From Thermoplasmata archaeon (GTDB taxonomy: Archaea > Thermoplasmatota > Thermoplasmata > UBA184), in the NCBI GenBank assembly GCA_030043505.1, contig JASHXN010000183.1:1-6020 (forward strand): 6,020 bases of DNA, written 5' to 3'. This document shows positions 1 to 5,448 of the stretch, one piece after another (the first letter of the stretch is position 1; each line of letters begins with the position of its first letter). The translations under genes and the position numbers were made by a program. Under the pieces are notes generated by a model that worked only from the letters and a program-made list of their open reading frames with translations, ran no database searches and had not been told where the DNA came from.

Positions 1-1017
1 CTGCGCCGGGTACACGGGGATCGGCTGCGTCACGGGGTCGATGCCGGCGAAGTGGCGCGCGAAGTCGCAGATCTCGGTCAGGCGCGACTCCACCCGCTCC
101 TTGCCGAGGTGCATCAGTTCGAGGTGCACGTAGCCGCCGTACGGGCCGGAGAAGCCGTGCCCGGCCTTCACCTCGGTGACGATCGCGCGGGAGACGACGT
201 CGCGCGACGCGAGCTCCTTGACGTGCGGCGCGTAGCGGGCCATGAACAACTCTCCGGAGGCGTTGCGGAGCAGGCCCCCCTCGCCGCGCGCCCCTTCCGT
301 GATCAGGATGCTCGACTCGAGCAGGGCGGTCGGGTGGAACTGGACGAACTCCATGTCCTTCAGGAACGCCCCCGCGTCGTACGCGGCGGCGATCCCGTCG
401 CCGGTGCAGCTGTGCGCGTTCGTCGTCTTGCCGTAAATCCGGCCCGCCGGACCGGTCGCCAGCACCACCGCTTTCGCGGCGAGCTCCGCGAACTCTCCGG
501 TCGATCGGTCGAAGGCGACGATCCCGTGCACGCGCCCGTCGCGGACGATCAGCCGGGTCAGGTCCCACTCGGCGTACAGGGTGAACCGCTCGCTGCCCAG
601 CCGTTCCCAGAGCGCCTGCAGCAACGCCAGCCCGGTCCGGTCGGCCGCGTAGATCGTCCGAGGGAAGTGCGCGCCGCCGAACGGACGGCGGGCGAGCGAG
701 CCGTCGTCGCCGCGACTGAAGATCGTGCCGAAATGCTCCATTTCGACGACGGTCGGGCCGGCCTCCCGACAGAAGAACTCGATCGCGTCCTGGTCGCCGA
801 GGTAGTCGGAGCCCTTCACCGTGTCGAAGATGTGGGTCTCGACCGAGTCCTCGGCGCCGACGGCGGCGTTGATGCCGCCTTGCGCGGCCCCGGAGTGCGA
901 CCGGAGCGGGTGCAGCTTGGAGACGAGCGCGACGTCCCGTCCCGCCTCGATGGCCGCGAGCGCCGCGCGCTGGCCGGCGAGGCCCGCCCCGACGACGACG
1001 ACCTCGTGGCGGTGCAT
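1..1017 (-). CDS. sdhA: Succinate dehydrogenase/fumarate reductase flavoprotein subunit, partial (C-terminus beyond left edge)
   Basis: This subunit carries FAD and oxidises succinate to fumarate (or the reverse) in respiratory complex II, passing electrons to an iron-sulfur subunit on the inner face of the membrane. The reverse complement reads 339 codons from an ATG at 1017 to base 1 with no stop. An N-terminal Rossmann FAD motif GAGLAG lies at residues 10-15. The segment [14 protein letters not shown] (39-52) contains His41, matching the histidine that binds FAD covalently. SCTGDG is at 203-208, QFHPT at 226-230, TEGARGEGG at 240-248 and SRDVVSRA at 271-278, all family active-site or FAD-contact blocks. 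The reading stops at about residue 339, just where the family's HYTMGG substrate-binding motif is expected, so the active-site Arg and the C-terminal helical domain lie outside the window. His41 argues against L-aspartate oxidase (NadB). Sdh and Frd cannot be separated here. Codons are strongly G/C-ending, and a TATA-like box lies about 29 bases upstream. Confidence 0.95.
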   Translation of the reverse strand, partial: MHRHEVVVVGAGLAGQRAALAAIEAGRDVALVSKLHPLRSHSGAAQGGINAAVGAEDSVETHIFDTVKGSDYLGDQDAIEFFCREAGPTVVEMEHFGTIFSRGDDGSLARRPFGGAHFPRTIYAADRTGLALLQALWERLGSERFTLYAEWDLTRLIVRDGRVHGIVAFDRSTGEFAELAAKAVVLATGPAGRIYGKTTNAHSCTGDGIAAAYDAGAFLKDMEFVQFHPTALLESSILITEGARGEGGLLRNASGELFMARYAPHVKELASRDVVSRAIVTEVKAGHGFSGPYGGYVHLELMHLGKERVESRLTEICDFARHFAGIDPVTQPIPVYPAQ

Positions 1018-1040
1018 GGCGGCGGCTCGGAGCGCCGCGC

Positions 1041-1050
1041 ACCTATAACC
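1041..1050 (-). promoter_or_regulatory. TATA-like box for the leftward flavoprotein gene
   Basis: Read on the minus strand this is GGTTATAGGT, an AT-rich island in very GC-rich DNA. Its centre, near 1046, is about 29 bases upstream of the ATG at 1017. Archaeal transcription normally starts about 25 bases downstream of the TATA centre, which would put the start at or within a few bases of the ATG. That implies a leaderless or nearly leaderless mRNA, in keeping with the lack of a Shine-Dalgarno sequence. The box is seen directly; its function is inferred from position. Confidence 0.6.
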
Positions 1051-1052
1051 CC

Positions 1053-1077
1053 CGCCGGCCCGGAGGCCCGGCCGGCG
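1053..1077. repeat. GC-rich inverted repeat between divergent promoters
   Basis: CGCCGGCC (1053-1060) and GGCCGGCG (1070-1077) are perfect 8-base inverted arms around a 9-base centre. Two more pairs can form inside after a C-C mismatch. The repeat sits just upstream of the leftward TATA-like box and about 60 bases before the rightward one. It could be an operator or simply a by-product of GC-rich sequence; nothing decides between these. No T-run follows it. Confidence 0.4.
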
Positions 1078-1136
1078 CGGCGCTACCCGCTCCCGTCGGG
1101 TTCGTCGGTGGCTCGCGCGTAATCGCTCCGGGCGGC

Positions 1137-1145
1137 CTTATATAG
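1137..1145 (+). promoter_or_regulatory. TATA box for psmB
   Basis: CTTATATAG is a strong archaeal TATA match in GC-rich surroundings. Its centre is about 32 bases before the psmB ATG at 1174, so transcription should begin near 1167, leaving a leader of only a few bases. The 8-mer ATATAGCG starting at 1140 recurs exactly in the promoter region of the phosphohydrolase gene (3853-3860). The spacing also supports the ATG at 1174 over the in-frame GTG codons downstream. Confidence 0.7.
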
Positions 1146-1173
1146 CGAGCCCGAGTCGGCCGGCTCGTCAGCA

Positions 1174-1866
1174 ATGATCGCAGGTTCTACCGTGCCGGGC
1201 GTGACGGACACCGCGCCGGAAGACCGGTTCAAGACCGGGACGACCACGATCGGGATCGTCGCGAAGGACGGGGTCGTCCTGGCGACGGAGCGCCGGGTCA
1301 CCGCCGGCAACATGATCTCGAACAAGAGCGCCCAGAAACTGTTCAAGATCGACCAGAACGTCGGCGTGACGATCGCCGGCTACGTCGGCGATGCCCAGGT
1401 CCTGACGCGGTACCTGCGCGCCGAGGTGTCGTTGTACCGGCTGCGCCGCAGCGCCCCGCTCGGCACCGAAGGGGCCGCCACGCTCCTTGCCAACATCCTC
1501 TCCGGCAACCGCTACTACCCGTACCTCGCCTGGATGATCGTCGGCGGGGTCGACGGCAAGGGCGGCCACATCTTCTCGGTCGACCCGGCCGGAGGGTGCA
1601 TCGAGGACCGGTTCGTCTCGGTCGGTTCCGGCTCGCCGTTCGCCTACGGGATCGTCGAGGAAGGCTACTCCCGCGACTTGTCGACGTCGGACGCGGTCGA
1701 CCTGGCGCTCCGGGGGCTCACGGCGGCGATGAAGCGCGACAGCGCGAGCGGGGACGGCTACCTCGTCCACGTCATCACGCCGAAGGAATACCGCGAACTC
1801 TCCGACGACGAAATTAATAAGCGGTTGAAAGCCCTCAAGATTCCGTTGCCTCCGTCCGCGCCGTAG
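1174..1866 (+). CDS. psmB: 20S proteasome beta subunit precursor (N-terminal threonine protease)
   Basis: This is the catalytic subunit of the cytosolic 20S proteasome. It forms the inner beta rings between rings of alpha subunits and degrades proteins unfolded by an AAA ATPase. The precursor is 230 residues. A 22-residue propeptide ends at Gly22, and autocleavage would expose Thr23 of the GTTTIG motif as the nucleophile. In mature numbering Glu17 (precursor Glu39) and Lys33 (Lys55) are present, as is the first Ser of GSGSP (precursor 152). The RDSASG block holds Asp189 and Ser192, completing the catalytic set. The mature chain is 208 residues, normal for the family, and closely resembles the T. 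acidophilum subunit as I remember it. The ATG at 1174 is chosen for its TATA spacing; in-frame GTGs at 1192 and 1201 would shorten the propeptide. No Shine-Dalgarno sequence is visible. The alpha subunit gene is not in the window. fttA follows after 55 bases. Confidence 0.97.
   Translation: MIAGSTVPGVTDTAPEDRFKTGTTTIGIVAKDGVVLATERRVTAGNMISNKSAQKLFKIDQNVGVTIAGYVGDAQVLTRYLRAEVSLYRLRRSAPLGTEGAATLLANILSGNRYYPYLAWMIVGGVDGKGGHIFSVDPAGGCIEDRFVSVGSGSPFAYGIVEEGYSRDLSTSDAVDLALRGLTAAMKRDSASGDGYLVHVITPKEYRELSDDEINKRLKALKIPLPPSAP
1811..1820 (+). promoter_or_regulatory. Candidate internal TATA element for fttA, inside the psmB 3' end
   Basis: AAATTAATAA is the most AT-rich decamer I noticed inside the coding regions. 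It encodes part of the Glu-Ile-Asn-Lys stretch using GAA, ATT and AAT, where GAG, ATC and AAC dominate elsewhere in the gene. As a TATA element it would start transcription near 1840, giving fttA a leader of about 80 bases that contains the palindrome at 1874-1889. The 55-base gap before fttA has no other AT-rich element. The composition is seen directly; promoter function is inference, and fttA may simply be read through from psmB. Confidence 0.3.
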
Positions 1867-1873
1867 ACCGGAC

Positions 1874-1889
1874 GGCGGCCCGGGCCGCC
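1874..1889. repeat. Perfect 16-base palindrome in the psmB-fttA gap
   Basis: GGCGGCCCGGGCCGCC equals its own reverse complement and starts seven bases after the psmB stop codon. In RNA it could form a 5-6 bp G/C stem with a 4-6 base loop. It might be a 3'-end stabilising hairpin for psmB, a leader element for fttA, or a protein-binding dyad. No T-run follows, so it is not a bacterial-type terminator. High GC content makes chance occurrence more likely. Confidence 0.45.
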
Positions 1890-1921
1890 CAACCTCTTCG
1901 CGCCAACCGTTTCCGCACGGA

Positions 1922-3826
1922 ATGAGTTTCGATTCGCTGCTAGAGCAAACCCGACAGGCCCTGAAGGAGGTCCTGCCCGAGACCGTCGAGGTCACGGACA
2001 TCGAACTGGAGGGGCCGCACGTCGTCGTCTACACCAAGCAGCTCGACACGTTCCTTTCCGGGGGCGACTATCTCCGCCAGGTCGCGCAGCGGCTCCACCG
2101 CCGCGTCCTGGTCCGCTCCGACCCGGCGACGCTGATCGACCCGAAGGAGGCGGAGAAGATCGTCCGCGAGGTGCTGCCGCCCGAGGCGGAATTGACGCAG
2201 CTGTTCTTCGAGCCGGAAACGGGCGAGGTGACGATCGAGGCGGCGAACCCGGGCGCGGCGATCGGCCGCGGCGGCTCCGTCCTGAACGACCTGAAGCGGA
2301 AGATCGGCTGGGTGCCGACGGTCGTCCGGACCCCGCCGATCCCGTCGAAGACGGTGGAGGAGGTCCGCATCCATCTTCGCAACTCGTTCGACGATCGGCG
2401 CGGCTTCCTCAAGAAGGTCGGCACGCGCATCGCCCGCGACCCGCTGCCGGAGAAGCTGTGGGCCCGGTCGACGGCGCTCGGCGGCTACCGGGAGGTCGGC
2501 CGCAGCGCCCACCTCCTCACGACGCAGAACTCGAAGGTGCTGATCGACTGCGGCCTCGACCCCGGCTCCGACCGCACGCCGTTCCTCAGCGCGCCGGAAC
2601 TCCTGCCGCTCGACTCGCTGGACGCGGTCGTGATCACGCACGCGCACCTCGACCACTGCGGGCTCGTTCCGGTCCTGCTGAAGTACGGCTACAAGGGGCC
2701 GATCTACTGCACGGCGCCGACGCGCGATCTGATGACCCTGATGCTGCTCGACGCGATCAAGGTCGTCAACCAGGAGGCGCGCCGGGGCCTCTACGACTCC
2801 TCGCACGTCCGGGACCTCGTGACGAGGACCGTTCCGCTCCGCTGGGGCGAGACGACCGACATCGCCCCCGACATCCGCCTCACGCTCCACAACGCGGGGC
2901 ACATCCTCGGGTCGTCGATCTGCCACTTCCACCTCGGGGACGGGGACCACAACCTCGCCTACTCGGGCGACATCAAGTTCGAGCGCAGCTGGCTGTTCAA
3001 CCCCGCGACGAACCGCTTCCCCCGGCTCGAGACGCTCGTGCTCGAGTCGACGTACGGCGGCTTCCGGGACGTCCAGCCGACGCGCCAGCAAGCGACCGAC
3101 GAGTTCAGCTCGCTGGCGACGAACGTACTCGCCCGCGGCGGGAAGTTGATCGTGCCGGTGTTCGCCGTCGGCCGTTCGCAGGAGGTCATGCTCGTGCTGG
3201 AGGAGCGGATGCGCGCCGGCAAGATCCCGCGCGTGCCGGTCTACCTGGACGGGATGATCTTCGAGGCGACGGCGATCCACACGGCGTACCCGGAGTTCCT
3301 GAACAGCCAGCTCCGCACCCAGATCTTCCAGCAGGGGGACAATCCGTTCCTGTCGGACATCTTCCGCCGGGTCGACAGCGGGCAGATGCGCAGCGGCATC
3401 CTGGACGCGAAGGAGCCGTGCATCGTGCTCGCGACCTCCGGCATGATGAGCGGCGGGCCGGTGATGGAGTACTTCCGCGCCTGGGCGCCCGACGAGAAGA
3501 ACGGTCTCCTGTTCGTCGGCTACCAGGCGGACGGGACGTTCGGCCGCCGGCTGCAGCGCGGGCTATCGGAAGCGAACTTCCTGGACGGTTCGCGCCAGGG
3601 GTCGGTGCCGGTCCGGCTCGAGATCGCCACGATCGAAGGGTTCTCGGGCCACTCCGACCGGACGCAACTGATGAACTTCGTCGCCTCGCTCGACCCGCGC
3701 CCGCAGCGGATCCTGCTGAACCACGGCGAGGAGTCGAAGGCGCTCGACCTCTGCTCGAGCCTGCACAAGCGGTTCGGCGTCGAATCGCGCCTGCCGTACA
3801 ATCTCGAGACCGTCCGGCTTTTGTGA
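1922..3826 (+). CDS. fttA: aCPSF1/FttA: KH-MBL-beta-CASP ribonuclease, archaeal transcription termination factor
   Basis: This is the archaeal relative of CPSF73. In studied archaea it cleaves nascent RNA at U-rich 3' ends and releases RNA polymerase. The 634-residue length is typical. Residues 1-70 form the first KH-like domain. Residues 71-145 form the second, with a GRGG (GxxG) loop at 115-118 and the conserved VVRTPPIPSKT segment at 134-144. The metallo-beta-lactamase part begins near 185 and shows Asp209 (LIDCG), the zinc motif HAHLDH at 240-245, His327 (HNAGH) and Asp350 (YSGD). The beta-CASP insert carries LESTYGG at 374-380 and LDGMIFEATAIHT at 442-454. The core resumes with GFSGHSD (His577) and LNHGEES (His601). 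All expected zinc ligands are present, so the enzyme looks active. The ATG at 1922 lacks a Shine-Dalgarno sequence and opens with relaxed codons (AGT, GAT, CTA, CAA, CGA). It lies 55 bases after psmB, an arrangement known in methanogens. Confidence 0.96.
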   Translation: MSFDSLLEQTRQALKEVLPETVEVTDIELEGPHVVVYTKQLDTFLSGGDYLRQVAQRLHRRVLVRSDPATLIDPKEAEKIVREVLPPEAELTQLFFEPETGEVTIEAANPGAAIGRGGSVLNDLKRKIGWVPTVVRTPPIPSKTVEEVRIHLRNSFDDRRGFLKKVGTRIARDPLPEKLWARSTALGGYREVGRSAHLLTTQNSKVLIDCGLDPGSDRTPFLSAPELLPLDSLDAVVITHAHLDHCGLVPVLLKYGYKGPIYCTAPTRDLMTLMLLDAIKVVNQEARRGLYDSSHVRDLVTRTVPLRWGETTDIAPDIRLTLHNAGHILGSSICHFHLGDGDHNLAYSGDIKFERSWLFNPATNRFPRLETLVLESTYGGFRDVQPTRQQATDEFSSLATNVLARGGKLIVPVFAVGRSQEVMLVLEERMRAGKIPRVPVYLDGMIFEATAIHTAYPEFLNSQLRTQIFQQGDNPFLSDIFRRVDSGQMRSGILDAKEPCIVLATSGMMSGGPVMEYFRAWAPDEKNGLLFVGYQADGTFGRRLQRGLSEANFLDGSRQGSVPVRLEIATIEGFSGHSDRTQLMNFVASLDPRPQRILLNHGEESKALDLCSSLHKRFGVESRLPYNLETVRLL

Positions 3827-3851
3827 CCGGCGGTCCGAGAAGACACATCGT

Positions 3852-3858
3852 CATATAG
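3852..3858 (+). promoter_or_regulatory. TATA box for the phosphohydrolase gene
   Basis: CATATAG lies in the 72-base gap after fttA, centred about 44 bases before the ATG at 3899. The predicted start near 3880 would give a leader of about 18 bases, in which no Shine-Dalgarno motif is visible. It shares ATATAGCG with the psmB promoter. It suggests this gene has its own transcript rather than depending on fttA read-through. Confidence 0.6.
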
Positions 3859-3898
3859 CGGCGGACGCGCTGCGTCGCTGGGGCGCGCGGGTCGACTG

Positions 3899-5401
3899 AT
3901 GAGCGGTCCGGCGCGTCGGGTCCTCGTCTTGGGTCTGGACGGGGCGACGTTCGACCTGCTCGACCCGCTGATCCGGGCCGGCGAGATGCCGTTCCTCGCC
4001 TCGCTCGCGAAGGAGGGGCTCCGGGCCCCGCTCACCTCCGTCTATCCGGCGAAGACGATCCCGGCGTGGTACTCGTTCGCGACCGGCCGGGACCCCGGGG
4101 AGCTCGGCATCTACGGGTTCATGGAGCCGGACGGCCACCCCGGCAAGGCGCGCCTCGTCCGCACGTTCCGTCCGTTCGAAGCGCTCTGGGACCAGCTCAG
4201 CCGCGCCGGCGTGAAGGTCGGGGTCCTGAACCTCCCGCTCGGTCGCGGCTACCCGGTGCACGGCTTCCTGCTCCCCGGATTCTTCTCCGACACGGCGACC
4301 ACGTATCCGTCGCAGCTGCGGCAGGAGGTCGAGCAGGCGCTCGGCTGCCCGTACCCGGGCGAACTCCCGGTCTACCGGGCGGCGGAGCGGGCGGCGTGGG
4401 TCGACGCCGCGCGGCGGGCGATCGCCACCCGGGCCCAGGCGGCGTCGATGCTCGTCCGTCGCGAGCAGCCGGAGTTCCTGTTCGTCCTGTTCCGGGAGAC
4501 GGACCGGCTGGAGCATCAGCTCTGGGACGAGCTGGCGCGGCCGGTCGACGCGATGCCCAAGGACCTTCTCGACTTCTGGCGCGGCGTCGACGCCGCCTGC
4601 GCGGAGGTCGACGTGGCGTTCCGCGAGGCCGGAGGGCCGAGCACGACGCTCGTCCTCTCGGACCACGGGCACGGCCCGATCCGCTCGGAGTTCCTCACGA
4701 ACCGCTGGCTCGCGCAGGAAGGCTTCCTGGTGTTCGAGCACGGCGACCACCTGGACGGCCGCCGGCTGCTCTCCCGGATGCTTCTCGCCTCGCAGCGGTA
4801 CCGCCTCGGGCGCGCCGTCGCGAAGCCGGTCGCGGACCTGCTCCGTCGCCCGGGGCTCGCCGGGGCCCAACGGCTCGTCACCGGCTCGACGTCGTTCGAG
4901 CAGGCGTCGGCGCGCATCGACTGGAGCCGGACGGTCGCCTATTCGTACCCGGTCCCGGAGGGGATCTACCTCAATCCGAAGAACCCGGCGCTGACGAACG
5001 GGGGCGCCGCGGCGGCGGTGCGCGAGATCAAGAGCCGCCTCGAGCGCTACGCGGACGCTCAGGTCGAGGTGATCGAACCGTCGTCGTTCTACCACGGGGC
5101 GCCGAACGGACGGGCGCCGGCGCTCCTGCTCCGCGTCGACGGCATGGCCACCGAGCTGTGGATGGACTTCCGCTACGACCGGGCGCTCGTGAAGGACCGG
5201 CCGAAGTACTTCTACGGGACCGGAACGCACCGGATGAACGGGATCCTCCTCGCCGGAGGGGACGACGTGAGGTCGCTCGTCCCCGGACCGAACCCCCGGC
5301 TCATCGACCTCGCCCCGACGATCCTGGAGCTGATGGGATTCACGCCCCCCGGCGACCGGGCGGGACGGTCGTTCGCCTCCGGACGGGCGTCGGCCGCCTG
5401 A
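3899..5401 (+). CDS. Alkaline-phosphatase-superfamily phosphohydrolase/phosphodiesterase (COG3379-type)
   Basis: This is a 500-residue predicted metal-dependent phosphohydrolase or nucleotide pyrophosphatase/phosphodiesterase; the substrate is unknown. The full two-metal set of the superfamily can be read. Asp14 is in GLDGATFD. Thr53 in PAKTIPAW, followed by FATGRDPGELGIYGF, is the likely nucleophile. Asp202 and His206 are in FRETDRLEHQLWD, Asp255 and His256 in SDHGHG, and His444 in GTHRMNG. The C-terminal segment LIDLAPTILELMG (468-480) is typical of the superfamily's last helix. Residues of about 278-345, between SDHGHG and the C-terminal half, look like a substrate-specificity insertion. 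No signal peptide or membrane segment is seen, so it is probably cytosolic. The ATG at 3899 follows a TATA-like box at 3852-3858, and there is no Shine-Dalgarno sequence. It is followed 47 bases later by a glycosyltransferase, which hints at a role in glycan or lipid phosphate metabolism; this is inference only. Fold and active site are confident, the reaction is not. Confidence 0.88.
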   Translation: MSGPARRVLVLGLDGATFDLLDPLIRAGEMPFLASLAKEGLRAPLTSVYPAKTIPAWYSFATGRDPGELGIYGFMEPDGHPGKARLVRTFRPFEALWDQLSRAGVKVGVLNLPLGRGYPVHGFLLPGFFSDTATTYPSQLRQEVEQALGCPYPGELPVYRAAERAAWVDAARRAIATRAQAASMLVRREQPEFLFVLFRETDRLEHQLWDELARPVDAMPKDLLDFWRGVDAACAEVDVAFREAGGPSTTLVLSDHGHGPIRSEFLTNRWLAQEGFLVFEHGDHLDGRRLLSRMLLASQRYRLGRAVAKPVADLLRRPGLAGAQRLVTGSTSFEQASARIDWSRTVAYSYPVPEGIYLNPKNPALTNGGAAAAVREIKSRLERYADAQVEVIEPSSFYHGAPNGRAPALLLRVDGMATELWMDFRYDRALVKDRPKYFYGTGTHRMNGILLAGGDDVRSLVPGPNPRLIDLAPTILELMGFTPPGDRAGRSFASGRASAA

Positions 5402-5417
5402 CGGCTCGAACGAACCC

Positions 5418-5424
5418 TTTTTTT
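5418..5424 (+). terminator. T7 tract after the phosphohydrolase gene (putative archaeal terminator)
   Basis: Seven consecutive T residues flanked by CCC and GGG begin 17 bases after the TGA at 5399-5401, and form the longest T-run in the window. Archaeal RNA polymerase can terminate at U-rich tracts without a hairpin, and FttA, encoded upstream, acts at such tracts. The tract also lies 25-31 bases before the next gene's ATG, where a TATA box would be expected, so it may instead be, or also be, a degenerate promoter element. Confidence 0.5.
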
Positions 5425-5438
5425 GGGCCGGGCCGGGC
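5425..5438 (+). repeat. Short GGGCC tandem repeat
   Basis: GGGCC GGGCC GGGC gives 2.8 copies of a five-base unit directly after the T7 tract and before the glycosyltransferase ATG. It would fall close to or within the expected transcription start region of that gene. No function is evident; such runs occur by chance in GC-rich DNA. Confidence 0.4.
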
Positions 5439-5448
5439 TGCACGACCG

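Noticed and set aside
1..1017. L-aspartate oxidase (NadB) as an alternative identity
   Set aside because: The position of the covalent FAD histidine is His ([10 protein letters not shown]), which is characteristic of Sdh/Frd and not of NadB.
52..1122. Long plus-strand open frame opposite the flavoprotein gene (356 codons)
   Set aside because: Its translation is Arg/Ala/Asp-rich with no family motif, while the opposite strand gives an unmistakable SdhA/FrdA sequence. Long spurious open frames are expected opposite G/C-ending codons.
1874..1889. Bacterial-type intrinsic terminator
   Set aside because: The palindrome has no T-run after it and the organism appears archaeal.
1168..2001. Minus-strand open frame across psmB
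   Set aside because: Low-complexity translation without motifs; psmB on the plus strand has every catalytic residue of its family.
1940..3280. Minus-strand open frame of 446 codons opposite fttA
   Set aside because: Arg/Val/Asp/Glu-rich translation with no recognisable domain; it is an antisense shadow of fttA.
2458..3858. Plus-strand 466-codon open frame overlapping fttA in another frame
   Set aside because: Pro/Arg/Ala/Gly-rich translation typical of an out-of-frame reading of GC-rich coding DNA; fttA in the other frame is complete and motif-rich.
3851..5443. Minus-strand 530-codon open frame covering the whole phosphohydrolase gene
   Set aside because: Longer than the plus-strand gene, but its sequence is repetitive in Arg, Glu, Val and Pro and has no motifs, whereas the plus strand shows the full metal-binding set of the alkaline phosphatase superfamily.
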